A DNA stretch of 64,000 nucleotides from Flexilinea flocculi (GCF_001192795.1 NZ_DF968181.1:1540974-1604973), one strand, 5' to 3'. Counted from the stretch's first letter, positions 8,098 to 17,253 are shown. Made by a program: numbers and translations. The notes: a model not told the origin generated them from the letters alone.

Positions 8098-8961
8098 TTA
8101 CGCAATTGTATTTGACAGAGTACCTAAATTTTCTATTGAAATACGGATTCTATCCCCTGATTTCAGCCAAACTTGTTCCGATTCCGGATAACCCAGGATG
8201 ACGCCTTGTGGTGTACCGGTGAAGATGATATCCCCCGGTTTCAGTGTCATATATTGAGAAATGTAACTGATGATGTCAGCACAATTAAAAATCATATGTT
8301 TGGTGTTGGACTGTTGACGAATTTCTCCGTTTACTTCACAGCAAATATCGAGTTGATCCGGATTAATTTCGTCGGCGGTGACCAGATAAGGTCCAATGGG
8401 AGCAAAACCGTCACACGATTTTCCGATCAGCCATTGGCTTGTGCGCATTTGAAGATCCCGCGCACTCAGGTCATTCCCGATTGTATATCCAAATACATAT
8501 GAGAGCGCATCCTCTCTTTTGATATTCTTTCCTTCTTTTCCGATAACGATGACTAATTCTGCTTCATAATCATATTTTTGTGCTGAATTCGGAAGCGTGA
8601 TTTTCTCTTTGTGCGCTGCCAACGCGTTGTTAAATTTGCTAAAAATGACCGGAAATTTCGGGATTTCCATTTTCGATTCTTTAATGTGATTCTGATAATT
8701 CAAACCAACGCATAAAATTTTTTCGGGATGGCAAATGGCTGGTGCAAAATGCAAAGTTTCTTCCGGAATCGCTGTTGAATGATTTACCAGGATTTCCTCA
8801 ATAAAAGGCCGAATTTCTCCCCAGGATCGAATAACCTGTTCAATGGGAAAGTGATCCAACGAATTCTTTTTTTGATCATTATTTTGAATGTCGATGATTC
8901 CATATTCTGTCTTTATACCTAAATGGATCTTTTCACCGGAGTAAAAATTTAAAAATTTCAT
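8098..8961 (-). CDS. Fumarylacetoacetate hydrolase (FAH)-family protein
   Basis: A 287-aa FAH-fold protein. The GLNYQNHIKES segment, the metal-binding acidic cluster DYEAELVIVIGKEGKNI, the NDLSARDLQ motif and the C-terminal FTGTPQGV loop are all diagnostic. Family members hydrolyse or decarboxylate beta-diketones and 2-hydroxyacid derivatives, such as 2-hydroxyhepta-2,4-diene-1,7-dioate or acylpyruvates. The start was placed at the ATG at 8961, which has AGGACAGG upstream, rather than at an upstream TTG. No aromatic-degradation genes are adjacent, so acylpyruvase or oxaloacetate tautomerase-like activity is as likely as ring catabolism. Confidence 0.85.
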   Translation of the reverse strand: MKFLNFYSGEKIHLGIKTEYGIIDIQNNDQKKNSLDHFPIEQVIRSWGEIRPFIEEILVNHSTAIPEETLHFAPAICHPEKILCVGLNYQNHIKESKMEIPKFPVIFSKFNNALAAHKEKITLPNSAQKYDYEAELVIVIGKEGKNIKREDALSYVFGYTIGNDLSARDLQMRTSQWLIGKSCDGFAPIGPYLVTADEINPDQLDICCEVNGEIRQQSNTKHMIFNCADIISYISQYMTLKPGDIIFTGTPQGVILGYPESEQVWLKSGDRIRISIENLGTLSNTIA

Positions 8962-9043
8962 ATATTCCTGTCCTGTCTTTCGGTCTTTTATTGGCAATTA
9001 TTAATCGTAGCAGCGAGTCAGAGAAAGTGATATCCTAGAAATT

Positions 9044-9613
9044 CTAAAAACCGTTCAACCCCTTTTTATCGGTAAGAATTCCACGAATCGTCAGATCATT
9101 AAGGAAGGGATGAATGTCAACTTTGCTGACAAAACGCGGTTTGTCTTTTATATCGATAAAAATACCCATAATTTTCTTATAACAAACTCCCTGATTATTC
9201 AGCGTATAAAAAAGGTCGCAATCGTTATAAAATGCTTCTCGTCCAGGTTCAATGATTGAAATATCAGGACGTTTCAACTTGTGATCTTCTTCATACAAGG
9301 TCTTTTCAGTTCCATCAGACAGCACAAAACCTGTCCGTAAAATTTCGACGGGTATATGGTTTTCATTTCGAATATATAGATCAAAGGTTACAAATCCTTT
9401 TTTCTTAAATATCTGATGCGTAACATCTTCAATTCGAGTGTGAAATTGCAGAACAGATTTTTCTCGTTTGAAGGAACGAATAAGAATTCTGACGATCGAA
9501 ATCAGAATCATTAATGCGGAAAGAAGGAAACCGATTACTCCGAGAAGATCAGCTAAATCCAAAGATGATACCCAATTAGAAATTTCCTGAAAAAAGATGC
9601 CTATTTGATCCAT
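9044..9613 (-). CDS. Membrane-anchored protein of unknown function
   Basis: 189 aa. An N-terminal amphipathic stretch is followed by one strong membrane helix (about residues 23-45, LLGVIGFLLSALMILISIV) and a basic stop-transfer segment RSFKREK. The soluble C-terminal region of about 140 residues is rich in beta-prone sequence (VTFDLYIRNENHIPVEILRTGF), reminiscent of immunoglobulin-like domains. A GGAGGG ribosome-binding site precedes the ATG. I do not recognise the family. It is transcribed divergently from nifS. Confidence 0.75.
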   Translation of the reverse strand: MDQIGIFFQEISNWVSSLDLADLLGVIGFLLSALMILISIVRILIRSFKREKSVLQFHTRIEDVTHQIFKKKGFVTFDLYIRNENHIPVEILRTGFVLSDGTEKTLYEEDHKLKRPDISIIEPGREAFYNDCDLFYTLNNQGVCYKKIMGIFIDIKDKPRFVSKVDIHPFLNDLTIRGILTDKKGLNGF

Positions 9614-9743
9614 AACAGTCCCTCCGGTTCAAATAATTATAAAGCGAAATCTTGCTGCAAATCATTAATTCGACTCTTTCGATCCACAGACTCCGGCAAT
9701 ATTTTTTTCTAAGAAACTGCAAGCAGAGATATAATTCTTGATT

Positions 9744-10910
9744 ATGCCTGATATATCCAAATATTTTGATTATGCAGCTACAACACCTGTTCATCCGGAT
9801 GTAGTTAATGCAATGAGCCCTTATTTTTCGGAGTGTTTTGGAAATCCTTCTTCTGCGCATCGTTGGGGTCAAGATGCATTTACAGCTGTCGAAGAAGCTC
9901 GAGAGAGTCTGTCAAAACATTTCCATACAAACCCCGAAAATATATGCTTTACCGGATCATCAACTGAATCTAATAACACAGTTCTGAATCATTTTGTTAT
10001 GTCGTATTGGAATGAAAATCGAAAACCCGGACATCTCATTATTTCTCCGTTAGAGCATAGTGCGGTAGGACAAACTGCACAGCATCTGCATGAGGCTGGT
10101 TTTTGTGTTTTGGATTATCTTCCAGTTGACCATCACGGTATCGTAAATCCAGATGATTTATCCTGGATGATTCGAAAGGATACTGTTCTGGTTTCCGTCA
10201 TTTATGGAAACAACGAAATCGGCAGTGTCAATCCAATTCCGGATTTGGGTAATATTTGTAAGACGAAAAATGTGCCGTTTCATACTGACGCCACACAATT
10301 TGCGGCTCATCAACTTGTGGATCTGCAAAAACTGCCGGTTGATTTCATTAGTGTTGCTGCGCATAAATGTTATGGACCTAAGGGAATCGGAGCATTAATA
10401 AGCAATTCGAAAATTAACATAATGCCGTTGATTTTTGGAGGACGCCAGGAAAAAGCGCAGCGGGCAGGAACACATAATGTGCCATATATTGTCGGAATGG
10501 CAAAAGCATATGCCTTATTAGAGGCTGAATGTGATAACAGAATCCATGCTGAAAAGCGCCATCGAGATCGTATTTTTGAACAGATTTCGACAAAAATACC
10601 GGATGTTGTGATAACTGGTCATCCAACAAATCGATTGTCAAATCATACGAGTTTCGCTTTTCGAAATGTTGATGGATTATCGCTTCTGGCTTTATTGGAT
10701 CAAAGCGGCTTTGCTGTTTCGATTGGTTCTGCCTGCAGGTCAACATCAATCAAGGGACAGCAACAGCTTCGGAATATTGGATTGGATAATGAATGGACGA
10801 ATGGCGGTCTTCGGATAACTGTCGGGGCTTTTACAACGGATGATGCTGTTGATGAATTAACTGAAACCCTGGCGCGCTATATTTCTTTTCTTCGAAAGAA
10901 TACCAGATGA
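9744..10910 (+). CDS. Cysteine desulfurase (NifS/IscS family)
   Basis: A 388-aa PLP enzyme that takes sulfur from cysteine. The PLP lysine is in VAAHKCYGPKG and the mobile catalytic cysteine in SIGSACRST; YFDYAATTPVHPDV at the N-terminus is typical of the family. Its stop codon overlaps the mnmA start (ATGA), so the persulfide is probably passed to MnmA for tRNA 2-thiolation. The ATG at 9744 was chosen over an upstream in-frame TTG. A TATAAT box at 9730-9735 ends only eight bases before this ATG and no Shine-Dalgarno sequence is present, which suggests a leaderless or near-leaderless message. Confidence 0.93.
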   Translation: MPDISKYFDYAATTPVHPDVVNAMSPYFSECFGNPSSAHRWGQDAFTAVEEARESLSKHFHTNPENICFTGSSTESNNTVLNHFVMSYWNENRKPGHLIISPLEHSAVGQTAQHLHEAGFCVLDYLPVDHHGIVNPDDLSWMIRKDTVLVSVIYGNNEIGSVNPIPDLGNICKTKNVPFHTDATQFAAHQLVDLQKLPVDFISVAAHKCYGPKGIGALISNSKINIMPLIFGGRQEKAQRAGTHNVPYIVGMAKAYALLEAECDNRIHAEKRHRDRIFEQISTKIPDVVITGHPTNRLSNHTSFAFRNVDGLSLLALLDQSGFAVSIGSACRSTSIKGQQQLRNIGLDNEWTNGGLRITVGAFTTDDAVDELTETLARYISFLRKNTR

Positions 10911-12001
10911 GCGAATCATTGGGGAAAGTTGTTGTCGGAATGAGTGGCGGTGTAGACAGCTCTGTCGCAGCTCTGCTGTTGAAGCAGCAGGGTTATCAAG
11001 TGATCGGCGTGATGCTGAAGCTGTGGTCTGAAGAAGGATTCGGCAGGGACAACCAGTGTTGTTCATTAGAATCTGCGCAACAAGCAAGAATTATCGCCTC
11101 AAAAATTGGAATTCCATTTTATCTTCTTGATGCCTCTAATCAATTCTACAATTCGGTTGTAAAACCGTTTGTTGATTCCTATTTATGCGGTCAAACACCG
11201 AATCCCTGTTCGTTATGCAATCCTTTGGTTCGGTGGAAAATGCTTCTGGACTATGCCGATGCCATCGATGCTCAATTTGTATCAACCGGACATTATGCGC
11301 GCACAAGCATTGATCCAGACAAACGAGTGCATCTATTTCGCGGTGTAGATTCACAAAAAGACCAATCCTATATTATCAGTCGCTTGAATCAAATTCAATT
11401 ACAACGTTCCATCTTCCCGCTGGGTATTTATACAAAACTGGAAATCCGAAAAATTGCAGCTGAATATGAATTACCCTCAGCATCGAAACCGGACAGTCAG
11501 GATATTTGTTTTATTGGAGATGGCGATTATCGAAATTTTCTCAAAAGAAATTATGGGAGTCTCATTCAATCAGGAAATATTGTCGATCAGCAGCATAATA
11601 TCCTTGGCATTCATCCCGGGCTGCCATTCTTTACAATTGGTCAGAGAAAGGGATTGAAAATCTCAGCTCCGGAACCCTATTATGTTTTATCCAAAAATCC
11701 TGAAAAAAATGAAGTACTTGTTGGAAAGAAAAATGACCTTCTTATTAATCAGGTTCTTATCGATGACGTCAACTGGGTATCTTGTATGCCGATTCACAAA
11801 CCGATTCATGCGTATGCCCAATTTCGCTACAAAGCAGTGCCCAAATTGGTATCTGCTGAAATCCAACCGGATAATAGGCTGAAAATTGGTTTAGAAGTGG
11901 CTGCAAATGATATCGCTTGCGGACAGATTGCTGTATTATATAATGAAGATAATGAAGTCATTGTCAGCGGCAGAATTATACAAACAGAGAATCAATTATG
12001 A
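10907..12001 (+). CDS. mnmA: tRNA-specific 2-thiouridylase MnmA
   Basis: 364 aa. It thiolates U34 of tRNA-Lys, -Glu and -Gln. The PP-loop motif GMSGGVDSSVAA binds ATP at residues 11-22. The catalytic cysteines are Cys104 (CSLCNP) and Cys201 (SQDICFIG). The gene overlaps nifS by four bases (ATGA), so translation is coupled to the sulfur donor. The downstream small membrane-protein gene overlaps its 3' end in the same way. Confidence 0.95.
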   Translation: MSESLGKVVVGMSGGVDSSVAALLLKQQGYQVIGVMLKLWSEEGFGRDNQCCSLESAQQARIIASKIGIPFYLLDASNQFYNSVVKPFVDSYLCGQTPNPCSLCNPLVRWKMLLDYADAIDAQFVSTGHYARTSIDPDKRVHLFRGVDSQKDQSYIISRLNQIQLQRSIFPLGIYTKLEIRKIAAEYELPSASKPDSQDICFIGDGDYRNFLKRNYGSLIQSGNIVDQQHNILGIHPGLPFFTIGQRKGLKISAPEPYYVLSKNPEKNEVLVGKKNDLLINQVLIDDVNWVSCMPIHKPIHAYAQFRYKAVPKLVSAEIQPDNRLKIGLEVAANDIACGQIAVLYNEDNEVIVSGRIIQTENQL

Positions 12002-12258
12002 CTTTTCCTGCGATCATTTTTAGCATTATTATTTCATCACTCTATGCGACAATCTACCATTTTATTCTGGGTGAAAATATTTTCCATTTGTTTGTCTATG
12101 TCGTCGTTGCAGTTGGGGGGTTTTTCATCGGGCAATATTTGGATACTCTCCTGAAATTTCATTTTTTTCAGATCGGAACCATTAATTTTGGAACCGGATC
12201 GTTTTTCAGTATATTTCTTTTATTACTAAGCGGATGGATCAGTCGTTCAATAAAATAA
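11998..12258 (+). CDS. Small membrane protein (3 predicted helices)
   Basis: 86 aa, almost entirely hydrophobic: helices at about residues 3-20, 25-48 and 58-82, with HFHFFQIG-type polar loops between. The ATG overlaps the mnmA stop (ATGA), so the gene is in the same operon and probably translated by coupling. No known family is recognised. Length, context and coding overlap support a real gene. Confidence 0.75.
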   Translation: MTFPAIIFSIIISSLYATIYHFILGENIFHLFVYVVVAVGGFFIGQYLDTLLKFHFFQIGTINFGTGSFFSIFLLLLSGWISRSIK

Positions 12259-12271
12259 AATGGAGTTACAT

Positions 12272-12487
12272 ATGGAAGAAAAAGTCTCAGGTACTGTAAA
12301 GTGGTTCAATTCAAACAAAGGATTTGGTTTTATCACGGTTCCAGAAAAAGGTGATATTTTTGTTCATTATTCGGATATTCAATCAGAAGGTTTTCGAAAT
12401 CTAAGTGAGGGACAGGTTGTAGATTTCAATATAGAAATTGGTAATAAAGGACCAAGGGCTAAAAATGTAATTGTGCGAAAGCCATAA
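12272..12487 (+). CDS. Cold-shock-domain protein
   Basis: 71 aa, a single OB-fold with the RNP1 motif KGFGFITV and RNP2 motif DIFVHYSDI. It binds single-stranded RNA or DNA and acts as an RNA chaperone. The internal ATG at 12272 is preferred over the one at 12260 because the latter forms part of the ribosome-binding sequence TGGAG and the family begins near here ([17 protein letters not shown]). It follows the mnmA operon by 13 bases and could be cotranscribed. Confidence 0.93.
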   Translation: MEEKVSGTVKWFNSNKGFGFITVPEKGDIFVHYSDIQSEGFRNLSEGQVVDFNIEIGNKGPRAKNVIVRKP

Positions 12488-12701
12488 AATTATCCCTTTT
12501 ATCATAAATGGTTTTTCGAGACTTTGAATAGCTGATCGTTGCTCCAAGTATCCCTGATTCACTTTTTTGAGGGATTAATAAACGATGTTTTCGTTTGCTT
12601 TTGCTCACTGGTTCTTGTCTCGTTTCATTCGCGGTTGTGTGCAAATTCAAATTTCTTCAATAATTTCGTAGTTTTAAAAAGCAAAATTGAACAATTATTT
12701 C

Positions 12702-12823
12702 CAGCAATATGAAATGAAGAGGGGATTCTTTGTTATTGTGATGTCTTTGCGTGAAGTGTAAAAACATCACAATAACAAGTGTTCTCACTCTATTGAAAAG
12801 CATGTTCAAATTTCAAATTGCTG
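12702..12823. repeat. Dispersed palindromic element, copy next to the arsR/sdpR-type promoter
   Basis: Perfect 15-base inner arms TTGTTATTGTGATGT (12730-12744) and ACATCACAATAACAA (12764-12778) surround a 19-base loop containing GCGTGAAGTG. Outer arms are CAGCAATATGAAATG at left and CAAATTTCAAATTGCTG at right. The right end is seven bases from the -35 box of the following regulator gene. Confidence 0.8.
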
Positions 12824-12829
12824 CTTCTA

Positions 12830-12884
12830 TTGACAAAAAAAGTAAGCGTGGGTATTATATTATATAATTAGATAATTATATAAT
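12830..12884 (+). promoter_or_regulatory. Promoter and operator of the SdpR/SdpI-type operon
   Basis: TTGACA (12830-12835) and TATTAT (12853-12858) with a 17-base spacer. Immediately downstream a perfect inverted repeat with 12-base arms (12859-12870 and 12873-12884, two-base centre GA) covers the transcription start. This is the usual site and symmetry for an autorepressing ArsR-family regulator. Confidence 0.75.
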
Positions 12885-12915
12885 TAGAAATAAATCTAAA
12901 TAATTGAGGACTCAT

Positions 12916-13179
12916 ATGAATGATGTGTGGGATGCGTTGACTGATCCTACAAGACGCGAAATTCTGATGATGCTGAAAAAAAATGATATGAATGCGGGTG
13001 AGATCGCCGAGAAATTTGATATATCCAAACCTTCCATCAGCCATCATCTGAATATCCTGAGAAATGCCGGTCTTGTCCGATCAGAAAAACATGGACAAAA
13101 CGTAATTTACACCATTAGTACAAGTGTCTTGGAAGATGTAATGAATATTCTTGCCGTTTTGATCGAAAAGAGGAAATAA
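12916..13179 (+). CDS. ArsR-family winged-helix repressor (SdpR-like)
   Basis: 87 aa. The whole protein is one winged-helix domain: WDALTDPTRREILMML, the recognition helix ISKPSISHHLNILRNAGLV, and the wing SEKHGQNVIYTI. It lacks the ArsR metal-binding cysteines. It sits six bases upstream of an SdpI-type membrane protein gene, so it is most like Bacillus SdpR, which represses its own operon until tethered at the membrane by SdpI. The start is the ATG with GAGG seven bases upstream, not the earlier TTG. Confidence 0.88.
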   Translation: MNDVWDALTDPTRREILMMLKKNDMNAGEIAEKFDISKPSISHHLNILRNAGLVRSEKHGQNVIYTISTSVLEDVMNILAVLIEKRK

Positions 13180-13185
13180 ACGAAA

Positions 13186-13854
13186 ATGAAAAAATGGATG
13201 ATTTATCTATGCGGAATCAATACAGTTGGTTTAGCTGCAGCGATTTTTCTTAGTGAAAAAGAAATTGTTCCTACTCATTTTAATTTTTCTGGGAATGCGG
13301 ACGCATGGGGCAATAAATGGACATATCTTCTTTTTGCTGTGATTCCTATCGGTATCGAATTGTCATATCAATGGCGTAATCGAACAATGAATCAAAATGA
13401 TATGATTCTGGACAATCAAAAAATTGAGCGAAAATTATTATCGATCATCACTCCAATGTTTATCGTTTTAGGAGGTATTTTCACCTATACGGCATTATAT
13501 GGAAACGGGATTCTTGGCAGTTTCAAGTACTTAATTCCAGCTCTACTTGGCCTGGTGATCGTTGTAATCAGTAATGACTTTGGGAAAATTGTGCAAAACC
13601 GAACGCTTGGAATCAAAGTGTATTGGACATTGCATGATGATACCGTATGGAAAAAGACCCATCGATTGGGAGGATATTTGGGTGTAATCGGTGGATTATT
13701 GCTGGTCGTTACAGGCATTGCAGGTTATATCGTACAGAATGCAAGTGTCCTTGCATATGGTTCAGGTATCAGTATGATCCTCGTTGTAGTAATCCCAATT
13801 TTCTATTCGTGGCGTTTGTATACAAGACTCCATCCCAAAGGAAAAAAATCCTGA
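13186..13854 (+). CDS. SdpI-family membrane protein (DUF1648/SdpI)
   Basis: 222 aa with about six membrane helices. The motif THFNFSGNADAWGNKW (about residues 26-41) is the DUF1648 signature of SdpI and YhfL-type proteins. In Bacillus, SdpI gives immunity to the SdpC toxin and sequesters SdpR. No SdpC-like gene is seen here, so this pair may sense an exogenous peptide or another envelope signal. It is cotranscribed with the preceding regulator. Confidence 0.82.
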   Translation: MKKWMIYLCGINTVGLAAAIFLSEKEIVPTHFNFSGNADAWGNKWTYLLFAVIPIGIELSYQWRNRTMNQNDMILDNQKIERKLLSIITPMFIVLGGIFTYTALYGNGILGSFKYLIPALLGLVIVVISNDFGKIVQNRTLGIKVYWTLHDDTVWKKTHRLGGYLGVIGGLLLVVTGIAGYIVQNASVLAYGSGISMILVVVIPIFYSWRLYTRLHPKGKKS

Positions 13855-13991
13855 GTTCGATTTTTTGTACATCGAAATTTAGGAATCTTTATGGAAACAA
13901 CGAGGAAAATTGACACATCGTTTTTTTCCATAGAGGGAGAATAAACAACACTTTCTCAAATAATCCTTCTCATTTTCGAATCGCAGTTAAG

Positions 13992-14037
13992 CTGTAAAAA
14001 AAAATCGGCATAAATTGTTTGCCGATTTTTTTTACAG
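13992..14037. terminator. Bidirectional terminator between sdpI-like and trmFO genes
   Basis: Inverted repeat with CTGT at the base, a long A/T tract and ATCGGCA/TGCCGAT at the tip (left arm 13992-14010, right arm 14020-14037). It ends in T-runs in both directions and separates two convergent genes. Confidence 0.85.
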
Positions 14038-14085
14038 AAATAATTCTTTGATTAAGAAACGAATTGCGATGAGTCTATTCGGAAA

Positions 14086-15441
14086 TTATGGCAGTATTAG
14101 TTTGCGAATAGTTTCTAACGAACGGGCTGAATATTGTTGTCCGCGATCCTGTTTCGAACGAGACGGATCATCCAATGGGGGAAGAATTCCAAAATTTGCC
14201 TTCATCGGTTGAAAATGTTTCTTTTCTGCATGAGAGATATAATGCAATAAAGCACCAATCATCGTTTTATCAGGAAATCTTACAAGTGGCTGCTGGTGAA
14301 TCAAAGCTGATGCATTGATACCTGCGGCTAAACCGGAAGCGATATTTCCAACGTAACCTTCAACTCCAGAAAGCTGACCAGCAAAAAAAATCCTTTGATC
14401 ATTGGTCAATTGTAAAAATTCATTGATCAATCCCGGAGATGCGATATAAGTATTTCGATGCATCTGCCCATACCGTTCGAAAACGGCATTTTCAAGTCCG
14501 GGAATCATATGAAAGACACGATTCTGTTCCTGTTGCTTTAGATTGGTTTGAAAGCCAACGATATTATATAGACTGCCGGCAAGGTTATCCTGTCTAAGCT
14601 GAATCACCGCGTAGGGTCGTTTATTTGTACGCGGATCAATCAATCCGACCGGACGCATCGGACCAAAGGCAAGCGCATCAGGATTTCGGTTGGCAAGCAC
14701 TTCAACCGGCAGACATCCTTCAAAATAACTTTCTTTTCCGGCATTTACTCCCTGATCAATTTCACCTTCAAACGAATGTAATGCGATGCGTTCTGCAGTT
14801 CGGAGAGCTTCAGCAAATTGATAATATTCTTCTTTTGTAAAGGGGCAATTAATATAATCACCTTCGGAAGCATTCCCTTTCCCATATCGGGATGCTTTAT
14901 AGGCTGTCTTAAAGTTAATTGAATCATAGGTGATTACGGGTGCAATGGCATCGTAAAAAAATAGATTCTCTTTTCCGGTAATACTTTGAATACTCTCTGA
15001 TAAATCTTTGGAAGTCAGCGGTCCGCTTGCAAGAATAACGGGAATTTGTTCAGGGATTATTTTTACCTCTTCCCGTATGATTTCAATGTTGGGATGGCTG
15101 GCTAATTCTGATTCCACAAATTGAGAAAATGAATTACGATCTACGGCAAGCGCATTTCCTGCCGGTATTTTGGATTTTTCTGCAGCTTTCATTAATAATG
15201 ATCCGCAAATTCTCAATTCTTCTTTCAATAATCCTGAAGCACGATCAATCAGGTTCGAACCAAGAGAATTCGAACAGACCAATTCTGCCAGATTGCCGGT
15301 TTCATGTGCCCCTGTCATCAAGCTTGGACGCATCTCAAATAGCTTAATTTTAAGATTGCGATTCGCTGCTTGCCAGGCAGCTTCACATCCCGCAAGTCCG
15401 CCACCAATAACAATCAAGTCACAACGATTATCTTTTTTCAT
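14086..15441 (-). CDS. trmFO: tRNA (uracil-54) methyltransferase TrmFO
   Basis: About 451 aa. It makes ribothymidine at position 54 in the T-loop using methylene-tetrahydrofolate and FADH2. The N-terminal FAD motif is VIGGGLAGCEAAW, followed by the family-specific ELVCSNSLGSN; the second catalytic-region cysteine is in INCPFTKEEYYQFAEAL. C-terminal GYVGNIASGLAAGINA is also typical. The start is set at MKKDNRCDL (15441); the reading frame extends six codons upstream without a better signal. Confidence 0.95.
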   Translation of the reverse strand: MKKDNRCDLIVIGGGLAGCEAAWQAANRNLKIKLFEMRPSLMTGAHETGNLAELVCSNSLGSNLIDRASGLLKEELRICGSLLMKAAEKSKIPAGNALAVDRNSFSQFVESELASHPNIEIIREEVKIIPEQIPVILASGPLTSKDLSESIQSITGKENLFFYDAIAPVITYDSINFKTAYKASRYGKGNASEGDYINCPFTKEEYYQFAEALRTAERIALHSFEGEIDQGVNAGKESYFEGCLPVEVLANRNPDALAFGPMRPVGLIDPRTNKRPYAVIQLRQDNLAGSLYNIVGFQTNLKQQEQNRVFHMIPGLENAVFERYGQMHRNTYIASPGLINEFLQLTNDQRIFFAGQLSGVEGYVGNIASGLAAGINASALIHQQPLVRFPDKTMIGALLHYISHAEKKHFQPMKANFGILPPLDDPSRSKQDRGQQYSARSLETIRKLILP

Positions 15442-15829
15442 CAACCATAGTTTTATCACGTATTTTACTTAATTAATCAGATAATGTGCCTGCAATTCGA
15501 AATTTGGGAAGAATTCTTTGATTATTCGAAAAGTTAATCCTTCTTTCGAAAGAATGCAGCAATTTAAACGTTGACCGATCATATGAATAAGGAGATCAAA
15601 TTCGTACTGTCGCTTTAATCAGAGGATATACACCACAATTGTAATAAATCATTTACGAATTTCGATTTGCTTATCGAAAAGCTCGAATTGCTGGCGGATC
15701 AAGAAAAAGTTGGTACAATTCTTGAGCATGTGGTACAAAAATTGCACTGTTCTTCCATAATGGAATAAAAAGAGAATTAGGCATGGATATTTGTCTCTGT
15801 CTAATCAGCATTGCATAAAGGATCGGATT
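15442..15829. other. Divergent intergenic region between trmFO and rpoN
   Basis: Holds a degenerate copy of the dispersed element (CAATTCGAAATTTGGG near 15495 and CGAATTGCTGG near 15685), a TACAAT box at 15714-15719, and the sigma-54-type promoter at 15731-15746. No gene is supported in it. Confidence 0.5.
15731..15746 (+). promoter_or_regulatory. Sigma-54 (-24/-12) promoter of the rpoN operon
   Basis: TGGTACAAAAATTGCA matches the consensus TGGCAC-N5-TTGCW with one substitution in the -24 element and exactly the required GG-to-GC spacing. It lies about 85 bases upstream of the rpoN start. A second, poorer copy TGGTACAATTCTTGAG directly precedes it (15712-15727) but lacks the invariant GC. 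The location implies that sigma-54 autoregulates its operon. Confidence 0.65.
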
Positions 15830-17251
15830 ATGTATCAAAATATAAAGCAGAAAACCGATACGCGAACGACGATTTCTATCCATTTGGCTAAGACTATGGA
15901 AATGTTGAGTATGTCGGCTGATGAGGTTCGAGAACAGGTTGAAAGTGAACTTTCAATTAATCCCGCTTTAGAAAGAATCGACGAAAGAATCTGTCCTACA
16001 TGTAAAAGGCCATTACCACAACAGGGAATTTGTCAATTCTGCGGAGTTCCAAAATCTGACTCCGACCATGAAAATATTGTTTTTGTCAGTCCCCGAGAAG
16101 ATTTCTATTCTGGAAAATATTCTTCGTATTCCAATTCATATATGGATGAGCCTGACGTGGATTCGGCTCAAAAAGAGGACTTGCCAACCTATGTGCTGAG
16201 GCAGATCGGTCCGGATCTGCTTGAAGATCAAAAGAAAATTGCCGCATATTTGCTGACTGGTTTGGATGAAGATGGGTTCCTGACAACCAGTGTCCATGAA
16301 ATCGCAAACTATTATCATGTCTTACCGTCAAAAATTGAAGAAGTAATCAAATTGATTCAACATGCCGATCCGGCTGGAGTTGGATCAAGAAATCCACAAG
16401 AAGCTCTACTGGTGCAAATCCAACATCTTTCCAGTATCGTTAACATTCCGTCGGGGACAAAAGAACTGGTTGAGGAATCCTATGATTTACTGATGCATGG
16501 AAAATACCGGGAGATCTCAAAAAAGCATGCTCTTTCAGTAAAACAAGTTCAGAATATTGAAAAGTTTATACGCGAGAACCTGAATCCTTTTCCAGGAAGA
16601 GCCTTTTGGGGAGAGAATATTTTCCCGGATGACAGAGATCTGGATACTTTCCATCAACCGGATATATTAATTTATTATTTGAATGATGATCCAAAAAATC
16701 AATTGGTTGTCGAAATCATTATGCCGATTACCGGCTTTTTGCAGGTAAATCCAATATTCAAAACGGAATTGCGGAATGCTCCTGAGTTAAAAGCGGAAGA
16801 GTGGAAAAATGATATTGAACGCGCCTCCTTATTGGTAAAATGTATCAACCAGCGAAACAATACAATGGTTCGTCTGATGCAGATACTGGTAACGCTTCAA
16901 TCCGATTATATACGTCATGGAGATATGAGTATCAAACCGATTACAAGAGCTCAAGTGGCAAAAGAACTTGATGTTCATGAATCCACCATCAGCAGGGCTG
17001 TTTCCAATAAGACAGTCATGCTGCCTAACAAAAAAGTGATTCCCCTTGCTTCCTTTTTCGACCGCAGTTTAAATGTTCGAACGATTATTAAAGATTTAGT
17101 AAAGGAAGAGAAAAAACCATTAACCGATGCGAAAATAGTCGATATATTATCTGGCATGGGTTTTGATATTGCACGTCGAACCGTGGCAAAATATCGAGCC
17201 ATGGAAGGAATCCTACCCGCACACATGCGGAACGTAATCAACATGAGATAA
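15830..17251 (+). CDS. rpoN: RNA polymerase sigma-54 factor with zinc-ribbon insert
   Basis: 473 aa. The N-terminal activator-interacting region ends in REQVESELSINPALE (about residue 48). A four-cysteine motif follows at Cys55, Cys58, Cys68 and Cys71 (CPTCKRPLPQQGICQFCG), where typical sigma-54 factors have only an acidic linker. The core-binding domain covers about residues 110-300, the helix-turn-helix QVAKELDVHESTISRAVSN lies near residue 385, and the RpoN box reads ARRTVAKYRAMEG near the C-terminus. The ATG at 15830 has AAAGGA seven bases upstream. It is the first gene of a five-gene operon; the next gene starts two bases after its stop. Confidence 0.93.
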   Translation: MYQNIKQKTDTRTTISIHLAKTMEMLSMSADEVREQVESELSINPALERIDERICPTCKRPLPQQGICQFCGVPKSDSDHENIVFVSPREDFYSGKYSSYSNSYMDEPDVDSAQKEDLPTYVLRQIGPDLLEDQKKIAAYLLTGLDEDGFLTTSVHEIANYYHVLPSKIEEVIKLIQHADPAGVGSRNPQEALLVQIQHLSSIVNIPSGTKELVEESYDLLMHGKYREISKKHALSVKQVQNIEKFIRENLNPFPGRAFWGENIFPDDRDLDTFHQPDILIYYLNDDPKNQLVVEIIMPITGFLQVNPIFKTELRNAPELKAEEWKNDIERASLLVKCINQRNNTMVRLMQILVTLQSDYIRHGDMSIKPITRAQVAKELDVHESTISRAVSNKTVMLPNKKVIPLASFFDRSLNVRTIIKDLVKEEKKPLTDAKIVDILSGMGFDIARRTVAKYRAMEGILPAHMRNVINMR

Positions 17252-17253
17252 TT

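Noticed and set aside
13890-13946. 17-codon frame after the sdpI-like gene
   Set aside because: Starts after AGGA but has no distinctive composition and lies in a gap that carries degenerate repeat sequence.
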